Shown here: piece by piece, positions 1 through 9,999 of the stretch | Numbering within the stretch: the first letter of the stretch is position 1 | Layout of the letters: every line of letters begins with the position of its first letter | The notes under the pieces: model-generated | Database searches by the model: none | Seen by the model: the letters and a program-made list of their open reading frames with translations, nothing else | What the model was told of the DNA's origin: nothing | Made by a program: the position numbers and the translations under genes | Source: an uncultured Methylophaga sp. | GTDB lineage: Bacteria > Pseudomonadota > Gammaproteobacteria > GCF-002020875 | Length of the DNA: 64,000 nt | Reading direction: 5' to 3' | Assembly (NCBI GenBank): GCA_937877715.1 | Contig: CALEHW010000014.1 | Span: 39,574-103,573, forward strand

Positions 1-3000
1 CCTCCAGATCATTTGCCTCCATAAACACCTTCTCTCCTGCACTTATACAGCCCAGTGGGATAACAAGCAGAGTTAGCAGAGTTGAGACAAAGACCCCGAA
101 CAGCAATGATACAGCCATCCCCTGGAAGATGGGGTCGGTCAGAATTACTGCAGATCCGAGAACCAGAGCCAGTGCCGTGATCAGGATAGGCCGGGTTCTT
201 GATTTGGCAGCAAGAATGACAGAGTCAATCAAGGAGTTTCCTCCGCGGAAGGAGTGCATGGTGAAGTCCACCATCAGGATGGAGTTTCGTACAATGATAC
301 CGGCAAGGGCGATCCACCCGATCATTGAGGTAGCAGTAAATTCCGCATTCATGATCCAGTGCCCCGGGACAATGCCAAGCAGGGTAAGCGGGATTGGTGA
401 CATGATGATTGCCGGAATGACAAAGTTGCCAAAGGCCCAGACCACCAGCATGTAGATGGCGACCAGGGCCACCCCGAAGGCGATGCCCATATCACGGAAG
501 GTCTCATAGGTGACGGTCCACTCGCCGGTCCACTCAAACCCGGTCTGCTTATCGTTGGCTGGAGCTCCGGTGTACTCACCGCTGCGTAATTCTATGCCAT
601 CCGGGGTGACATATCCTCTCTCCTCCAGGATTCGCTCCACATCCAGCATCGCATAGATGGGGGCTCCGAGACGGCCCACAGCATCACCCACCACAAACTC
701 AACATTGCGTAGATCCTTGTGGAAGATGATTGGATCACGCTGGACCTTCACGAACTTGCCAAGCTCAGAGAGCGGAATGGTTCGCTGATCCATGGTCATG
801 ATCGGTAGATCCCCCAGACGATTGAGGTGTGATCTCTTCTCGATAGGAATTGTCATTACAATGTAGGTGGGCTCCAGAATCAGTGACTGGAAGATAGTTG
901 CTGCTTGGAACTCGCCCATCACCATAGCCAGATGCTGGTTGATGGTCTCTACGGAGATACCCTGGCGTGAGGCCTTCTCACGGTCGACCTCAAAACGCCA
1001 GGTCTCCATTGAGCTGCGCATCAGGTTATCAACATCGGAGATACGTTCTGATTCACGGAAGATCTCTGTAATATCATCCGCGACCTTGCGTCTGGTCTCT
1101 GCATCAGGACCATGAATTTCAGCCACTACAGTCTGCAGTACTGGAGGACCTGGAGGCATTTCGACCACTGTAATTGCGACTCCGGCCGCCTCAGCAATTG
1201 GTTGTAGCTGTTCGCGAACAGCGCTGGCAATCTGGTGGCTGGTACGGTCACGCAGGGTTTTGTCGGTCAGCTGGACCGCAACCTCGGCTTGCCACGGAAA
1301 TTGGCGTAGATAGTAATGGCGAACCAGACCGTTGAAGTCGAATGGCTGTGCGGTGCCCACATAGTTCTGGATGGCAACAATCTCCTCGACATCACTGAGT
1401 TTGGCAGCAATCTGGCGGGTAAAGTTGGCTGTAGTCGGAAGTGCTGTCCCATCTGGCATATCAATAACAATGCTGAAACTGGATTTATTGTCAAATGGCA
1501 ACATCTTCACTGGAACGGATGTGTTGTAGAACATATACATGGCGGCAAAGAAGCTGAGAATCAATCCCATAAGAAAGCCCCAACCAAGCATTTTATTGTT
1601 AACCAGAGAGAGGATTGCCTTGCGGAAGAATACATCCATCCGGGCATCGATTTTCTCGTCACGCTCCTCCATTTTTCGCAGTTTATCCATGCTTGGGGCT
1701 ATGCGCATCGCCAGCCAGGGGGCAAATACCAGCGCCGCAAACAGCGACAGCACCATAGCGACAGAGCCGAGAGCAGGAATTGGTTCCATGTAGGGGCCCA
1801 TCATTCCGGAGACAAACCCCATGGGGATAAGGGCTGCAACCACCGTATAGGTTGCCAGAACTGTTGGATTGCCTACCTCCCGCACCGCATCGACTGCCGT
1901 ACGGGTATCCATGGTTCCTGCCATCAGCCAGCGTCGGTAGATGTTCTCTACGATAACGATGGCATTGTCGACCAGGAAACCGATGGAGAAGATCAGAGCG
2001 AAGAGGCTCACCCGATCAATGGTGTAACCCATTAGCATGGCAACAAATACTGTGCCGACCAGCACCACAGGGATAGTTAGCAGTACCACAATGGAGGGTT
2101 TGATGCCGAGACTGAGCCAGACTAGCAGGGTAACGGCAGCGGTTGCCACAAAGAGTTTGAACAGCAGGTCATTTACCTTGTTATTGGCGCTCTCACCATA
2201 GTTTCTGGTCACCTCAACATGAACATTGTCAGGGATCAGATACCCCTTGAGGTTGTTGTTTACCTCATCGAGAATGCTATTGACCACGGAGACCCCGTTG
2301 GAGCCACGCTGTTTGGCCAGGGCAATAGTTACCGCCGCAGCATCCCTGATTTGCCCCTCATGCGAGCTGGCAGGGCCGGTTGAGAAGGTGACAATCTCCT
2401 TGGTTTCCTGAGGCCCCTCAGTGACGTTGGCAACATCTCTCAGAAATACCGGGGTGCCTCGATGCTGTCCAACCACCAGCTGCTTGACCTCTTCAACTTT
2501 GGAGAGGAAGCCGCCGGACTCAATAAAGAAGAAACGGTCGCTCATCTCCACAGAACCGACGGTATGGCCGGTATTGGCAGTCTGCACCGCATGGACAATC
2601 TGTCCGGGGCTCACCCCGAATCCGGCCAGGCGCTCGGGTAGAACCTCGATTCTCACTTGACGGGAGCGTCCCCCGGTGACAAAGCCGACACCGGTCTGGG
2701 GCAGCTGTTTGAGGTGCTGTAGCACACTGACACCCAGGGTTCTCAGGTACTCGTCATCGACCTCCTCAGACCAGAGGGTGAGGGTGACAGAAGGGACATC
2801 ATCCACCTCTTTCGGTTTCACCATCGGGGGCTTGATCCCCTTAGGCAGCAGGTCGAGGTTGGACTGGATCTTGCTGTGGACCTGGACAATGGATGGGCCC
2901 ATCGGTTCACCCACCTTGAACTGAATGGTGATGATGCCGTACTCGCGGTCACTGGCAGAGTAGACATGTTTGATTTTGGGAATCTCGCTCAGGACCCTCT

Positions 3001-3334
3001 CAAAGGGATCGATAATCTGGTTGGCAACCTCACCGGATGAGAGCCCTGGTGCCGGGAAGAATATATCGATCATCGGTACCGAGATCTGCGGATCCTCTTG
3101 GCGCGGGGTGGCAATCAAGCCCCAGATACCCACCACCATCATCGCAATGAAGAAGAGGGGTGAGAGCGGCGAGTGGATAAATGAGTCGGCAAGACGGCCA
3201 GCAAAGCCGAGGTCTTTGGCTTCATCGCTGCTCTTCTGCATTACCTCTCCGGGGATGTCCTGCAACCCTACAGTTGCCGGATCCTGAGGGCGATCCTCTC
3301 CCTCACCATGTGTTGGCTCTCTGCTATCGCTCAT
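1..3334 (-). CDS. RND efflux transporter permease subunit (AcrB/CzcA-type), C-terminus beyond window edge
   Basis: Minus-strand frame from ATG at 3334 (MSDSREPTHGEGEDRPQDPATVGLQDIPGEV...SPLSPLFFIAMMVVGIWGLIATPRQEDPQISVPMIDIFFPAPG...) stays consistent with the frame at the left edge (LTLLVIPLGCISAGEKVFMEANDLE). Not in the ORF track because no stop lies inside the window; partner MFP gene lies directly upstream. Confidence 0.9.
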   Translation of the reverse strand, partial: MSDSREPTHGEGEDRPQDPATVGLQDIPGEVMQKSSDEAKDLGFAGRLADSFIHSPLSPLFFIAMMVVGIWGLIATPRQEDPQISVPMIDIFFPAPGLSSGEVANQIIDPFERVLSEIPKIKHVYSASDREYGIITIQFKVGEPMGPSIVQVHSKIQSNLDLLPKGIKPPMVKPKEVDDVPSVTLTLWSEEVDDEYLRTLGVSVLQHLKQLPQTGVGFVTGGRSRQVRIEVLPERLAGFGVSPGQIVHAVQTANTGHTVGSVEMSDRFFFIESGGFLSKVEEVKQLVVGQHRGTPVFLRDVANVTEGPQETKEIVTFSTGPASSHEGQIRDAAAVTIALAKQRGSNGVSVVNSILDEVNNNLKGYLIPDNVHVEVTRNYGESANNKVNDLLFKLFVATAAVTLLVWLSLGIKPSIVVLLTIPVVLVGTVFVAMLMGYTIDRVSLFALIFSIGFLVDNAIVIVENIYRRWLMAGTMDTRTAVDAVREVGNPTVLATYTVVAALIPMGFVSGMMGPYMEPIPALGSVAMVLSLFAALVFAPWLAMRIAPSMDKLRKMEERDEKIDARMDVFFRKAILSLVNNKMLGWGFLMGLILSFFAAMYMFYNTSVPVKMLPFDNKSSFSIVIDMPDGTALPTTANFTRQIAAKLSDVEEIVAIQNYVGTAQPFDFNGLVRHYYLRQFPWQAEVAVQLTDKTLRDRTSHQIASAVREQLQPIAEAAGVAITVVEMPPGPPVLQTVVAEIHGPDAETRRKVADDITEIFRESERISDVDNLMRSSMETWRFEVDREKASRQGISVETINQHLAMVMGEFQAATIFQSLILEPTYIVMTIPIEKRSHLNRLGDLPIMTMDQRTIPLSELGKFVKVQRDPIIFHKDLRNVEFVVGDAVGRLGAPIYAMLDVERILEERGYVTPDGIELRSGEYTGAPANDKQTGFEWTGEWTVTYETFRDMGIAFGVALVAIYMLVVWAFGNFVIPAIIMSPIPLTLLGIVPGHWIMNAEFTATSMIGWIALAGIIVRNSILMVDFTMHSFRGGNSLIDSVILAAKSRTRPILITALALVLGSAVILTDPIFQGMAVSLLFGVFVSTLLTLLVIPLGCISAGEKVFMEANDLE

Positions 3335-3343
3335 GGTCTGCCC

Positions 3344-4471
3344 TTATCTTGTAGAGGTTGTAGATGAGGATGGGTTGACCATCACGACATCACCTGCCCG
3401 TACTCCGGAGAGTACACTTCTCCAACCATTGTCGGCCAACTCCCCAATACGTACAAGGCGCATCTCCATGATGTTGTCATCCTTGCGAATAAATATGGCA
3501 GGAAGGCTGCCGCGCCAGACCACTGCGGAGGGCGGTATGGTGACCAGCTCCTCTGAGTTGGTGGACGGATCCGGGATCATCACCTCTGTATACATGCCGG
3601 GTGCAGCCGGGGCACCCCCTGGAATATTGAACTTGACGGTTACGGTGTGCCCCACCATGTCTGCCATCGGAAAGATACGTGCAACCGTAATGGGGACAAT
3701 GTCACCACTCTGATCCATCCGTGCACTGAGCATCATTCCCTTGTGGAGTCCACGCACCAGACGGGCTGGCACCTCGGCACGAATCTGCAGACGACTGGTA
3801 TCACCAAACAGGAAGAGGGGGACACCAGGCTGTGCTGGCTGCCCAACCTCAACCATCTTGCGCAGAATTACCCCATTAAAGGGGGCAATAATTGTGGCCT
3901 GCTCTATATTCTCATCTAGTTCACGAATTGCAGCCAGTGCCTGATTGTAGGCATTCTCGGCAGTCTCAACCTGAACATTCATACCGTAGACATTGGTCTG
4001 ACGCTGGATCCCGGAATCGCCACGACCACTCATGTTTCTCATAGGATTGGAGAACATGGTCATCATGCTGGGGATGCCACCCATCATCGCATTGGGTTGT
4101 GAGTTGGGATTTTCTATCTCATTGCGGAGCTGCATCTGGGCATTTCGAATACCAGCATCTGCACTTGCTAGCTGGGCCTCGGCTTGGGCCCGTTTTGCCA
4201 TCATTGCATCGACATCCTGGCTCGCCAGTCTATCCCCCTTGTTGAATGAATCACCCTCCTCACCAGCTATAAAGAGTACATCTCCAGGCATTTTTGCCAC
4301 CAGGTTGACCTCGCGGTGGGGAATGATCGTACCACCGAGAGAGATGATAGCCCCTACACGACTACTCTTGGCGGCGACAAACTCTGCTGCCTCTCCGTTG
4401 GCCACAGCTACAGTGGAGGCAGATAATAGAAGAATTGATGTAATTGCACGTTTCATAAAAGCTTTTCTCAT
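3344..4471 (-). CDS. RND efflux periplasmic adaptor (HlyD/MFP family)
   Basis: 375 aa with signal peptide, lipoyl/hairpin-like architecture (GTIIPHREVNLVAKMPGDVLFIAGEEGDSFNKGDRLASQD; GVILRKMVEVGQPAQPGVPLFLFGD). Confidence 0.9.
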   Translation of the reverse strand: MRKAFMKRAITSILLLSASTVAVANGEAAEFVAAKSSRVGAIISLGGTIIPHREVNLVAKMPGDVLFIAGEEGDSFNKGDRLASQDVDAMMAKRAQAEAQLASADAGIRNAQMQLRNEIENPNSQPNAMMGGIPSMMTMFSNPMRNMSGRGDSGIQRQTNVYGMNVQVETAENAYNQALAAIRELDENIEQATIIAPFNGVILRKMVEVGQPAQPGVPLFLFGDTSRLQIRAEVPARLVRGLHKGMMLSARMDQSGDIVPITVARIFPMADMVGHTVTVKFNIPGGAPAAPGMYTEVMIPDPSTNSEELVTIPPSAVVWRGSLPAIFIRKDDNIMEMRLVRIGELADNGWRSVLSGVRAGDVVMVNPSSSTTSTR

Positions 4472-4498
4472 CGGTCAAAATCCCGTTTTCGTCAGACA

Positions 4499-4540
4499 AT
4501 ACAAAGCTCAATTGTATTCCAGAGAATACTTGAGTGTCAA
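4499..4540 (-). promoter_or_regulatory. Putative sigma70 promoter (TTGACA-N18-TACAAT) with overlapping palindrome ATACAA-N7-TTGTAT upstream of the MFP-RND operon
   Basis: -35 TTGACA at 4540..4535, -10 TACAAT at 4516..4511; inverted repeat 4499-4504/4512-4517 overlaps the -10. Confidence 0.55.
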
Positions 4541-4573
4541 CCAATATAAGGTGTGATGGTTGGAGAAAAACAG

Positions 4574-4843
4574 TTATGAATCAGTGGCTGAGGCGGCAGT
4601 TGCCATGCTTGTTGCAAAGGTAGTTTGAAAACCTCTCCGTAGCTGTTGGTCACGTAGAGAGAGGAGGGCATGTTCTGCATCCTCACGACACTCGTAGTGG
4701 GTCTCTCTGTAGCTACTGCGCCCTCCCTGTATTCCAGACTCGCGAATCAGGGTCCAGCCATCGATCAGGTCCTCCTGAATCTGTAGTTGATAGAAGCGGA
4801 GTGGCGATCCATCAACTGGCGGGGTCTGCATATAGATGCGCAT
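4574..4843 (-). CDS. Small WGR-domain protein
   Basis: 89 aa; LRFYQLQIQEDLIDGWTLIRESGIQGGRSSYRETHYECREDAEHALLSL resembles a WGR domain. Confidence 0.65.
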   Translation of the reverse strand: MRIYMQTPPVDGSPLRFYQLQIQEDLIDGWTLIRESGIQGGRSSYRETHYECREDAEHALLSLRDQQLRRGFQTTFATSMATAASATDS

Positions 4844-4912
4844 GGGGTCTGTAGGGTGGTTAATGCCGGGTACTGAACTTTGCCAGATTTATGCGGGGGA
4901 GTATAGCCACAA

Positions 4913-7270
4913 TCATCGGGGAGTGGAGAGGTATTGGGCGGCAGCAACGGCACCTTGCCCCAGTGAGATACCCTGATCATTGAGTGGAAATTTCTTTGCA
5001 GAGAGAACGGTGAGACCTCTTCTCTCAAGTGCATCAGTGACCCCTTCGAGCAGCAGCTGGTTCTGGAATACTCCACCCCCCAATGCAACGGTATCGACAT
5101 TATGTTCTCGACAGAGCAGTTCAGCCATCTCGGCAGTTGAGTTGATCAGGCCATGGTGGAAGCGTGCAGCAACGGTTTCGACCGCAGTTTCTCTCTCCAG
5201 ATCGAGAAGAAGCTCTCGCCACATAGGCGCCCAGTCAACTATCAGTCGCCCATCGCTCTCCAGTAGTTGGTAGGGATAGCCTTTTCCATGTTGGGCGGAA
5301 AATGGTTGGGTGGCGATGGATTCAAGCTCAATGGCCGCCTCCCCCTCAAAGGAGATAGACTCCCTGCAGAGCCCCACAGTTGCCGCCACCGCATCGATCA
5401 ATCTGCCACAGGAGGAGGCTAACGGACTGTTAACCCCACTCGCCACCATCCTCTCCATGGTGTTTAGTGGTTTGCCGTTGAGATACTGCACAACCTCAAG
5501 ATGGGGATACTGCTGCTCCAGCTTTTCCCACCCGATGGAGGCTGCAAGGTGTGCATAACTATTGCGCCACGGCTCCCTGATGGCCCGGGATCCACCCGGC
5601 ATGGCAACCGGGGAGAGGTTTCCCACCCTCTGGTAGTCACGATAGTTGGCCAGCAGAAATTCCCCTCCCCATATCTCTCCATCATCCCCATAACCTAGCC
5701 CATCGAGGGCAATTCCCAAGAGAGGAGGGGTATCCAGCGGGAGTTGATGTTCCACCATACAGGAGACAATGTGGGCGTGGTGGTGTTGTACCTCAATTAG
5801 TGGAATCCTCTGCTGCTCCGCCCATTCCTTGCCGATCTGAGTTGGTATATATTCAGGGTGGCAATCCACAACGATGGCCTCCGGGTGGTGGTCAAAGAGT
5901 TTCTGGTAGATTTGGAGGTTGTTACGGTACTCCCTCAGGGTTGAGCTATTTTCCAGATCTCCAACAAATTGCGACAGGACTGCATGGCCATTTTGGAGCA
6001 GGACAAAACTGTTCTTTAACTCTCCTCCCATTGCCACCATCTGTGGGCTATTTTCAAAGCCATAGGGAAGCATAATTGATCCTGGAGCCATACCTCTGCC
6101 ATAGCGCATAGTCCTTGGTTTTCCTTCTGCCACTCGGACCACGGAGTCATCTACGCGATTGGTAATTCCCCGATTGTGAAGCAGCCAGTAGTCGACAATT
6201 TCATTCAGCTGTTCACGTGCATCTTCATTGGTGGTGCACTGTGGTTCATTGGCACGATTTCCAGATGTCAGAACAATTGGTGAATCCAGGCTGTTCATCA
6301 ACAGATGGTGAAGTGGCGTATAGGGGAGCATAAAGCCGATCCCTTGCCGAATAGGGGAGATTGAGGGGGCAAGATTACTGCTCTGTTGATCGAGTGTCAC
6401 GATCGGTGCAACACTGCTTTCGAGCAGTTCCCTCTCAGCATGTGAAACAGCTCCATGACGTGAGACCATTTCACAGTCTCTGGCCATTACTGCAAACGGT
6501 TTGCGCCCTCTCTTTTTCCTTTTCCTCAGTCGTGCTACAACAACCTCATTACCTGCATCACAGGCCAGATGGAATCCACCAATTCCCTTAATGGCAACAA
6601 TATTGCCCTCTTGAATCAATTTTGCGGTGTGCTGTATCGGACCCAGCTGGTTCTCTCCATCGGAGAGTTTTTTCCCTGACCTTTCCTCCAGCCAGAGTTG
6701 TGGACCGCACCCTCCACAGCAGTTTGGTTGCGCATGAAAGCGCCTATTTGATGGATCCTCATATTCCTCCTGGCATTTGCTGCACATGGTGAATGGAGCC
6801 ATTGAGGTGTTGTTGCGATCGTAAGGGACCGCCCTGGTGATTGAGAAACGTGGACCGCAGTGGGTGCAGTTGGTAAATGGATAGTGATGGCGATGATTCT
6901 TTGGGTTCATCATCTCAGTAATGCATTGGGGGCAGCTGGCGGCATCCGCTGTGATGGCTGTGGTGATTGCCCCACCCACGCTACCTGCAATAGTGAACTG
7001 TTCAGGGGGTTCTCCATCCAGAGGTTCAATCCGGATCTGCTCGATAAGTGCCAGTGGAGGGGGATTGTCCCGGAGCTGTTGCAGAAAGCGGTTGATACTG
7101 CTTTCCTCTCCCCATGCCTGCATAACAATACCGTCACCACTGTTCCAGACCCTGCCGACCAGTCGGTTCTCTCCGGCGAGTCTCCACACTGCAGGACGGA
7201 ATCCAACACCCTGAACAGTCCCCTCAATATGGATGGTTTTTCCGTGGAGTGGGGGTTGCTCTATGCCCAT
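4913..7270 (-). CDS. hypF: Carbamoyltransferase HypF, [NiFe]-hydrogenase maturation
   Basis: 785 aa; acylphosphatase N-terminus (IEGTVQGVGFRPAVWRLA), zinc-finger CxxC motifs, YrdC-like and Kae1-like regions. Confidence 0.97.
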   Translation of the reverse strand: MGIEQPPLHGKTIHIEGTVQGVGFRPAVWRLAGENRLVGRVWNSGDGIVMQAWGEESSINRFLQQLRDNPPPLALIEQIRIEPLDGEPPEQFTIAGSVGGAITTAITADAASCPQCITEMMNPKNHRHHYPFTNCTHCGPRFSITRAVPYDRNNTSMAPFTMCSKCQEEYEDPSNRRFHAQPNCCGGCGPQLWLEERSGKKLSDGENQLGPIQHTAKLIQEGNIVAIKGIGGFHLACDAGNEVVVARLRKRKKRGRKPFAVMARDCEMVSRHGAVSHAERELLESSVAPIVTLDQQSSNLAPSISPIRQGIGFMLPYTPLHHLLMNSLDSPIVLTSGNRANEPQCTTNEDAREQLNEIVDYWLLHNRGITNRVDDSVVRVAEGKPRTMRYGRGMAPGSIMLPYGFENSPQMVAMGGELKNSFVLLQNGHAVLSQFVGDLENSSTLREYRNNLQIYQKLFDHHPEAIVVDCHPEYIPTQIGKEWAEQQRIPLIEVQHHHAHIVSCMVEHQLPLDTPPLLGIALDGLGYGDDGEIWGGEFLLANYRDYQRVGNLSPVAMPGGSRAIREPWRNSYAHLAASIGWEKLEQQYPHLEVVQYLNGKPLNTMERMVASGVNSPLASSCGRLIDAVAATVGLCRESISFEGEAAIELESIATQPFSAQHGKGYPYQLLESDGRLIVDWAPMWRELLLDLERETAVETVAARFHHGLINSTAEMAELLCREHNVDTVALGGGVFQNQLLLEGVTDALERRGLTVLSAKKFPLNDQGISLGQGAVAAAQYLSTPR

Positions 7271-8976
7271 GACTTTGTGGTTCTGCGGTGGAGTGCCAGG
7301 GTCAGGGGGGTGCGGGATTTTGGTATCTTGTGGATGAAGTTGTAGCGGGCAATATGGTAGCTTGGGTCAAATCCATAGAAGTTCATACGCATCTTCTCTA
7401 GCTCCTGCTCACGGTATGTTGCCAGAGGCTGAATCGCCTCATCCTCACTTCTCTGTCTCCTCTTCTTTTCCAACAATTTTTCAAAACCTGGTTGGACGAC
7501 CAGTTTTTTAGTCCTCTGGAGCGTCTCCTTTATGAACTCTTTCCTGTTCGCACCATAGGCGGCATCCACCAGCCCAATTCTCTCTGCCTCTGCAGTTCCC
7601 ATAGGCAGACGAGTTCTGATAATGTGCTCGGCGTTATCTCTCCCCGTATAACGGGGCAGCAGGTAGCTCCAGTATTCTGACCCATAGAGGTTGCCCATAT
7701 CCTTATAGTGGGGGTTGAGAATAACCCCATCTCTTGCCCATAGAAAATCTGCGGTCCTGGCAAGGAAAACCCCGCCCGCGCCGGCACCTCCCTGGAGTGC
7801 GCTAATGGTCAGCCGGTCATCCGTGTTGATAATCTCCAAGGCAAGATCATCCAGTACATTGATGTTTTTCCATGACTCATCTGCGGTGCTCTCTGCCGCC
7901 TCTATCTGGTTCAGATCCATTCCGTTGGACCAGTAATCCTCTCCTCCCAGCAGAACAATGGCGTGACTGTTCTGCTCTCTGGCGTGCCGATAGGCAGAGA
8001 GCAGTTGCTGGCACTGTGTGGCCCCCATCGCCCCGTTATAGAAGGAGAAGTGGAGCAGACCAATATCACCGATCTGCTCATAGCTGATCTCACGGTAACC
8101 GCTGCTGTCACTGCTGTTCTCGGATTCGACTGTAACCTCTGGCAGTTTGGCAATCTCATCGGCAAGTACGGTTGTTGCAGGAAGCTTGAACGGGTGGTTG
8201 CTCTCTCTGTCACGCAGTCGCCCAATCCAGACCGCCTTGCCATCTGCGGTTGCCCGGCAGATGGCTGGCCCTGAGCGCGCAATGACTGCGCCGGCTTTAC
8301 CACTGAGGTGGAACTCAGGTTGTACGTCGTAGAGGGACAGATCTCTTCTAAAGAGGTGGTCCGGTACTCCGGGAGCTCCATCTGCAGAGTGGATCTTTCT
8401 CACCACCGTATCAAGACCATCCTCTTCCCAGTTAATCAATCTGTCATGCCCTGTTGCCAACGGGTGTGACTCTATCTTGCTGCCCCCTGGAAGTTGCCAC
8501 TGCGTCTGGGGCCGAAAACCGGACTCTGTAAAATTATTGACTGCACGCAGTGTTGCAGTAACAGCTGCCTCAGTGACCTCGTTGCGGTAGAGGCTCCCCT
8601 TGGGGGCAGTTCGCATCGGGAAGGTTTCGGAGGCCCAGATATCTCCCCCATCCAACACCCCGTTGGCCTGCAGGAGTGTGACTCCCCAGCTCTTCTCCCC
8701 GTTGAGAATTGCCCAATCCAGTGCTGACGGCCCACGATTCCCAGGTGGCCCGGGATGCACAACCAGGCAGGTTATTCTGCCCCAGATCGATTCGGGAATG
8801 GCTCGCTTGAGAAAAGGGGCAATTAGCAGGTCCGGTTTGAACAGATCGACAGCCTCCATTGATACCAGATCATTGATATCAAATTCAACAGATACTTCGT
8901 GTCCAGCCTCCCTCAGTTCAACAAAGAGTCTCTGGCTAAGGCTGTTGAAGTTGTGAACAAGCAGCAGGATTTTCAT
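7261..8976 (-). CDS. hypX: Hydrogenase maturation protein HypX/HoxX (formyltransferase-like + enoyl-CoA hydratase-like)
   Basis: 571 aa; formyltransferase-like VVHPGPPGNRGPSALDWAILNGEKSWGVTLLQANGVLDGGDIWA and crotonase-like C-terminal half (SALQGGAGAGGVFLARTADFLWARDGVILNPHYKDMG); lies within the hyp cluster. Confidence 0.93.
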   Translation of the reverse strand: MKILLLVHNFNSLSQRLFVELREAGHEVSVEFDINDLVSMEAVDLFKPDLLIAPFLKRAIPESIWGRITCLVVHPGPPGNRGPSALDWAILNGEKSWGVTLLQANGVLDGGDIWASETFPMRTAPKGSLYRNEVTEAAVTATLRAVNNFTESGFRPQTQWQLPGGSKIESHPLATGHDRLINWEEDGLDTVVRKIHSADGAPGVPDHLFRRDLSLYDVQPEFHLSGKAGAVIARSGPAICRATADGKAVWIGRLRDRESNHPFKLPATTVLADEIAKLPEVTVESENSSDSSGYREISYEQIGDIGLLHFSFYNGAMGATQCQQLLSAYRHAREQNSHAIVLLGGEDYWSNGMDLNQIEAAESTADESWKNINVLDDLALEIINTDDRLTISALQGGAGAGGVFLARTADFLWARDGVILNPHYKDMGNLYGSEYWSYLLPRYTGRDNAEHIIRTRLPMGTAEAERIGLVDAAYGANRKEFIKETLQRTKKLVVQPGFEKLLEKKRRQRSEDEAIQPLATYREQELEKMRMNFYGFDPSYHIARYNFIHKIPKSRTPLTLALHRRTTKSWA

Positions 8977-8979
8977 TCA

Positions 8980-9999
8980 TCAACAAATTCTTGGTAGCTG
9001 CTCACCAGCAAGCCAATCAATGACGCGACTGCCACCCAGCACTGTCTCCATCTGTACAAACTTATAAGGATCCTCAACCACCTCCCCAATAATGGCTGCA
9101 TTGCTGCCCAGTGGGTGTTTCTGCATTAGTGAGAGCAGGGCAGGGGCATCATCCGGGTGAGAGATACAGATTAACTTTCCCTCATTAGCAACGTAGAGTG
9201 GATCGAGCCCCAATAGTTCACATGCAGCACTGACGGCTGAATTGATGGGGATAGAGCTCTCCCTGATTTGCATTCCTACGCTGGATTGTTGTGCCAGCTC
9301 ATTCAGTGTGGTCGCCACCCCTCCTCGGGTTGGGTCACGTAGACAGTGGATCTCGGGCACAGCCTTCACCATCTCCTCTATCATTTCATGAAGGGCGGCT
9401 GAGTCAGACTGGATGGTGGTTTCAAACTCCAGATTCTCTCGGCTTGAGAGGATGGCAATACCGTGGTCACCAATGTTTCCGCTAATAATGATCGCATCAC
9501 CCGGAGCCGCTCTATCCCCTGAGATGTTAACCCCCTCGGGAATCATCCCGACCGCGGTAGTGGTGATGAAAACCCCATCACCCTTACCACGCTCTACCAC
9601 TTTGGTGTCTCCGGTAATGATTGGCACCCTGGCCGTTGCAGAGGCCTCGGCCATCGATTTTACAATTCGCTCCAGATCAACCAGTGGAAAACCCTCCTCA
9701 ATGATAAAACCGGCAGAGAGGTATAGAGGTTGTGCCCCTGACATCGATACATCATTGAGTGTCCCGTGGACAGATAGTGAGCCAATATCACCACCAGAAA
9801 AGAAGAGGGGGGAGATCACATGGCCATCTGTACTGATCGACATGCGCCCCTTGGATATGGAGAATGAGGCCTGGTCGTTGCCCTGCCGCAGCAGATCATT
9901 GTCAAAGTAGTGGATAAAGAGTTCATCGATAAGCTGGGCCATGGCTCGTCCGCCACTACCATGTGTCATATCGATCGTATTGCTTCTTATCATTCCCAA
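8980..9999 (-). CDS. hypE: Hydrogenase maturation protein HypE
   Basis: 339 aa; MTHGSGGRAM N-terminus and C-terminal PRIC typical of HypE. Confidence 0.97.
   Translation of the reverse strand: MGMIRSNTIDMTHGSGGRAMAQLIDELFIHYFDNDLLRQGNDQASFSISKGRMSISTDGHVISPLFFSGGDIGSLSVHGTLNDVSMSGAQPLYLSAGFIIEEGFPLVDLERIVKSMAEASATARVPIITGDTKVVERGKGDGVFITTTAVGMIPEGVNISGDRAAPGDAIIISGNIGDHGIAILSSRENLEFETTIQSDSAALHEMIEEMVKAVPEIHCLRDPTRGGVATTLNELAQQSSVGMQIRESSIPINSAVSAACELLGLDPLYVANEGKLICISHPDDAPALLSLMQKHPLGSNAAIIGEVVEDPYKFVQMETVLGGSRVIDWLAGEQLPRIC

Noticed and set aside
1316-2035. 239-aa plus-strand ORF and other plus-strand ORFs across 129-3287
   Set aside because: Antisense to the continuous minus-strand RND permease frame; no recognisable domain
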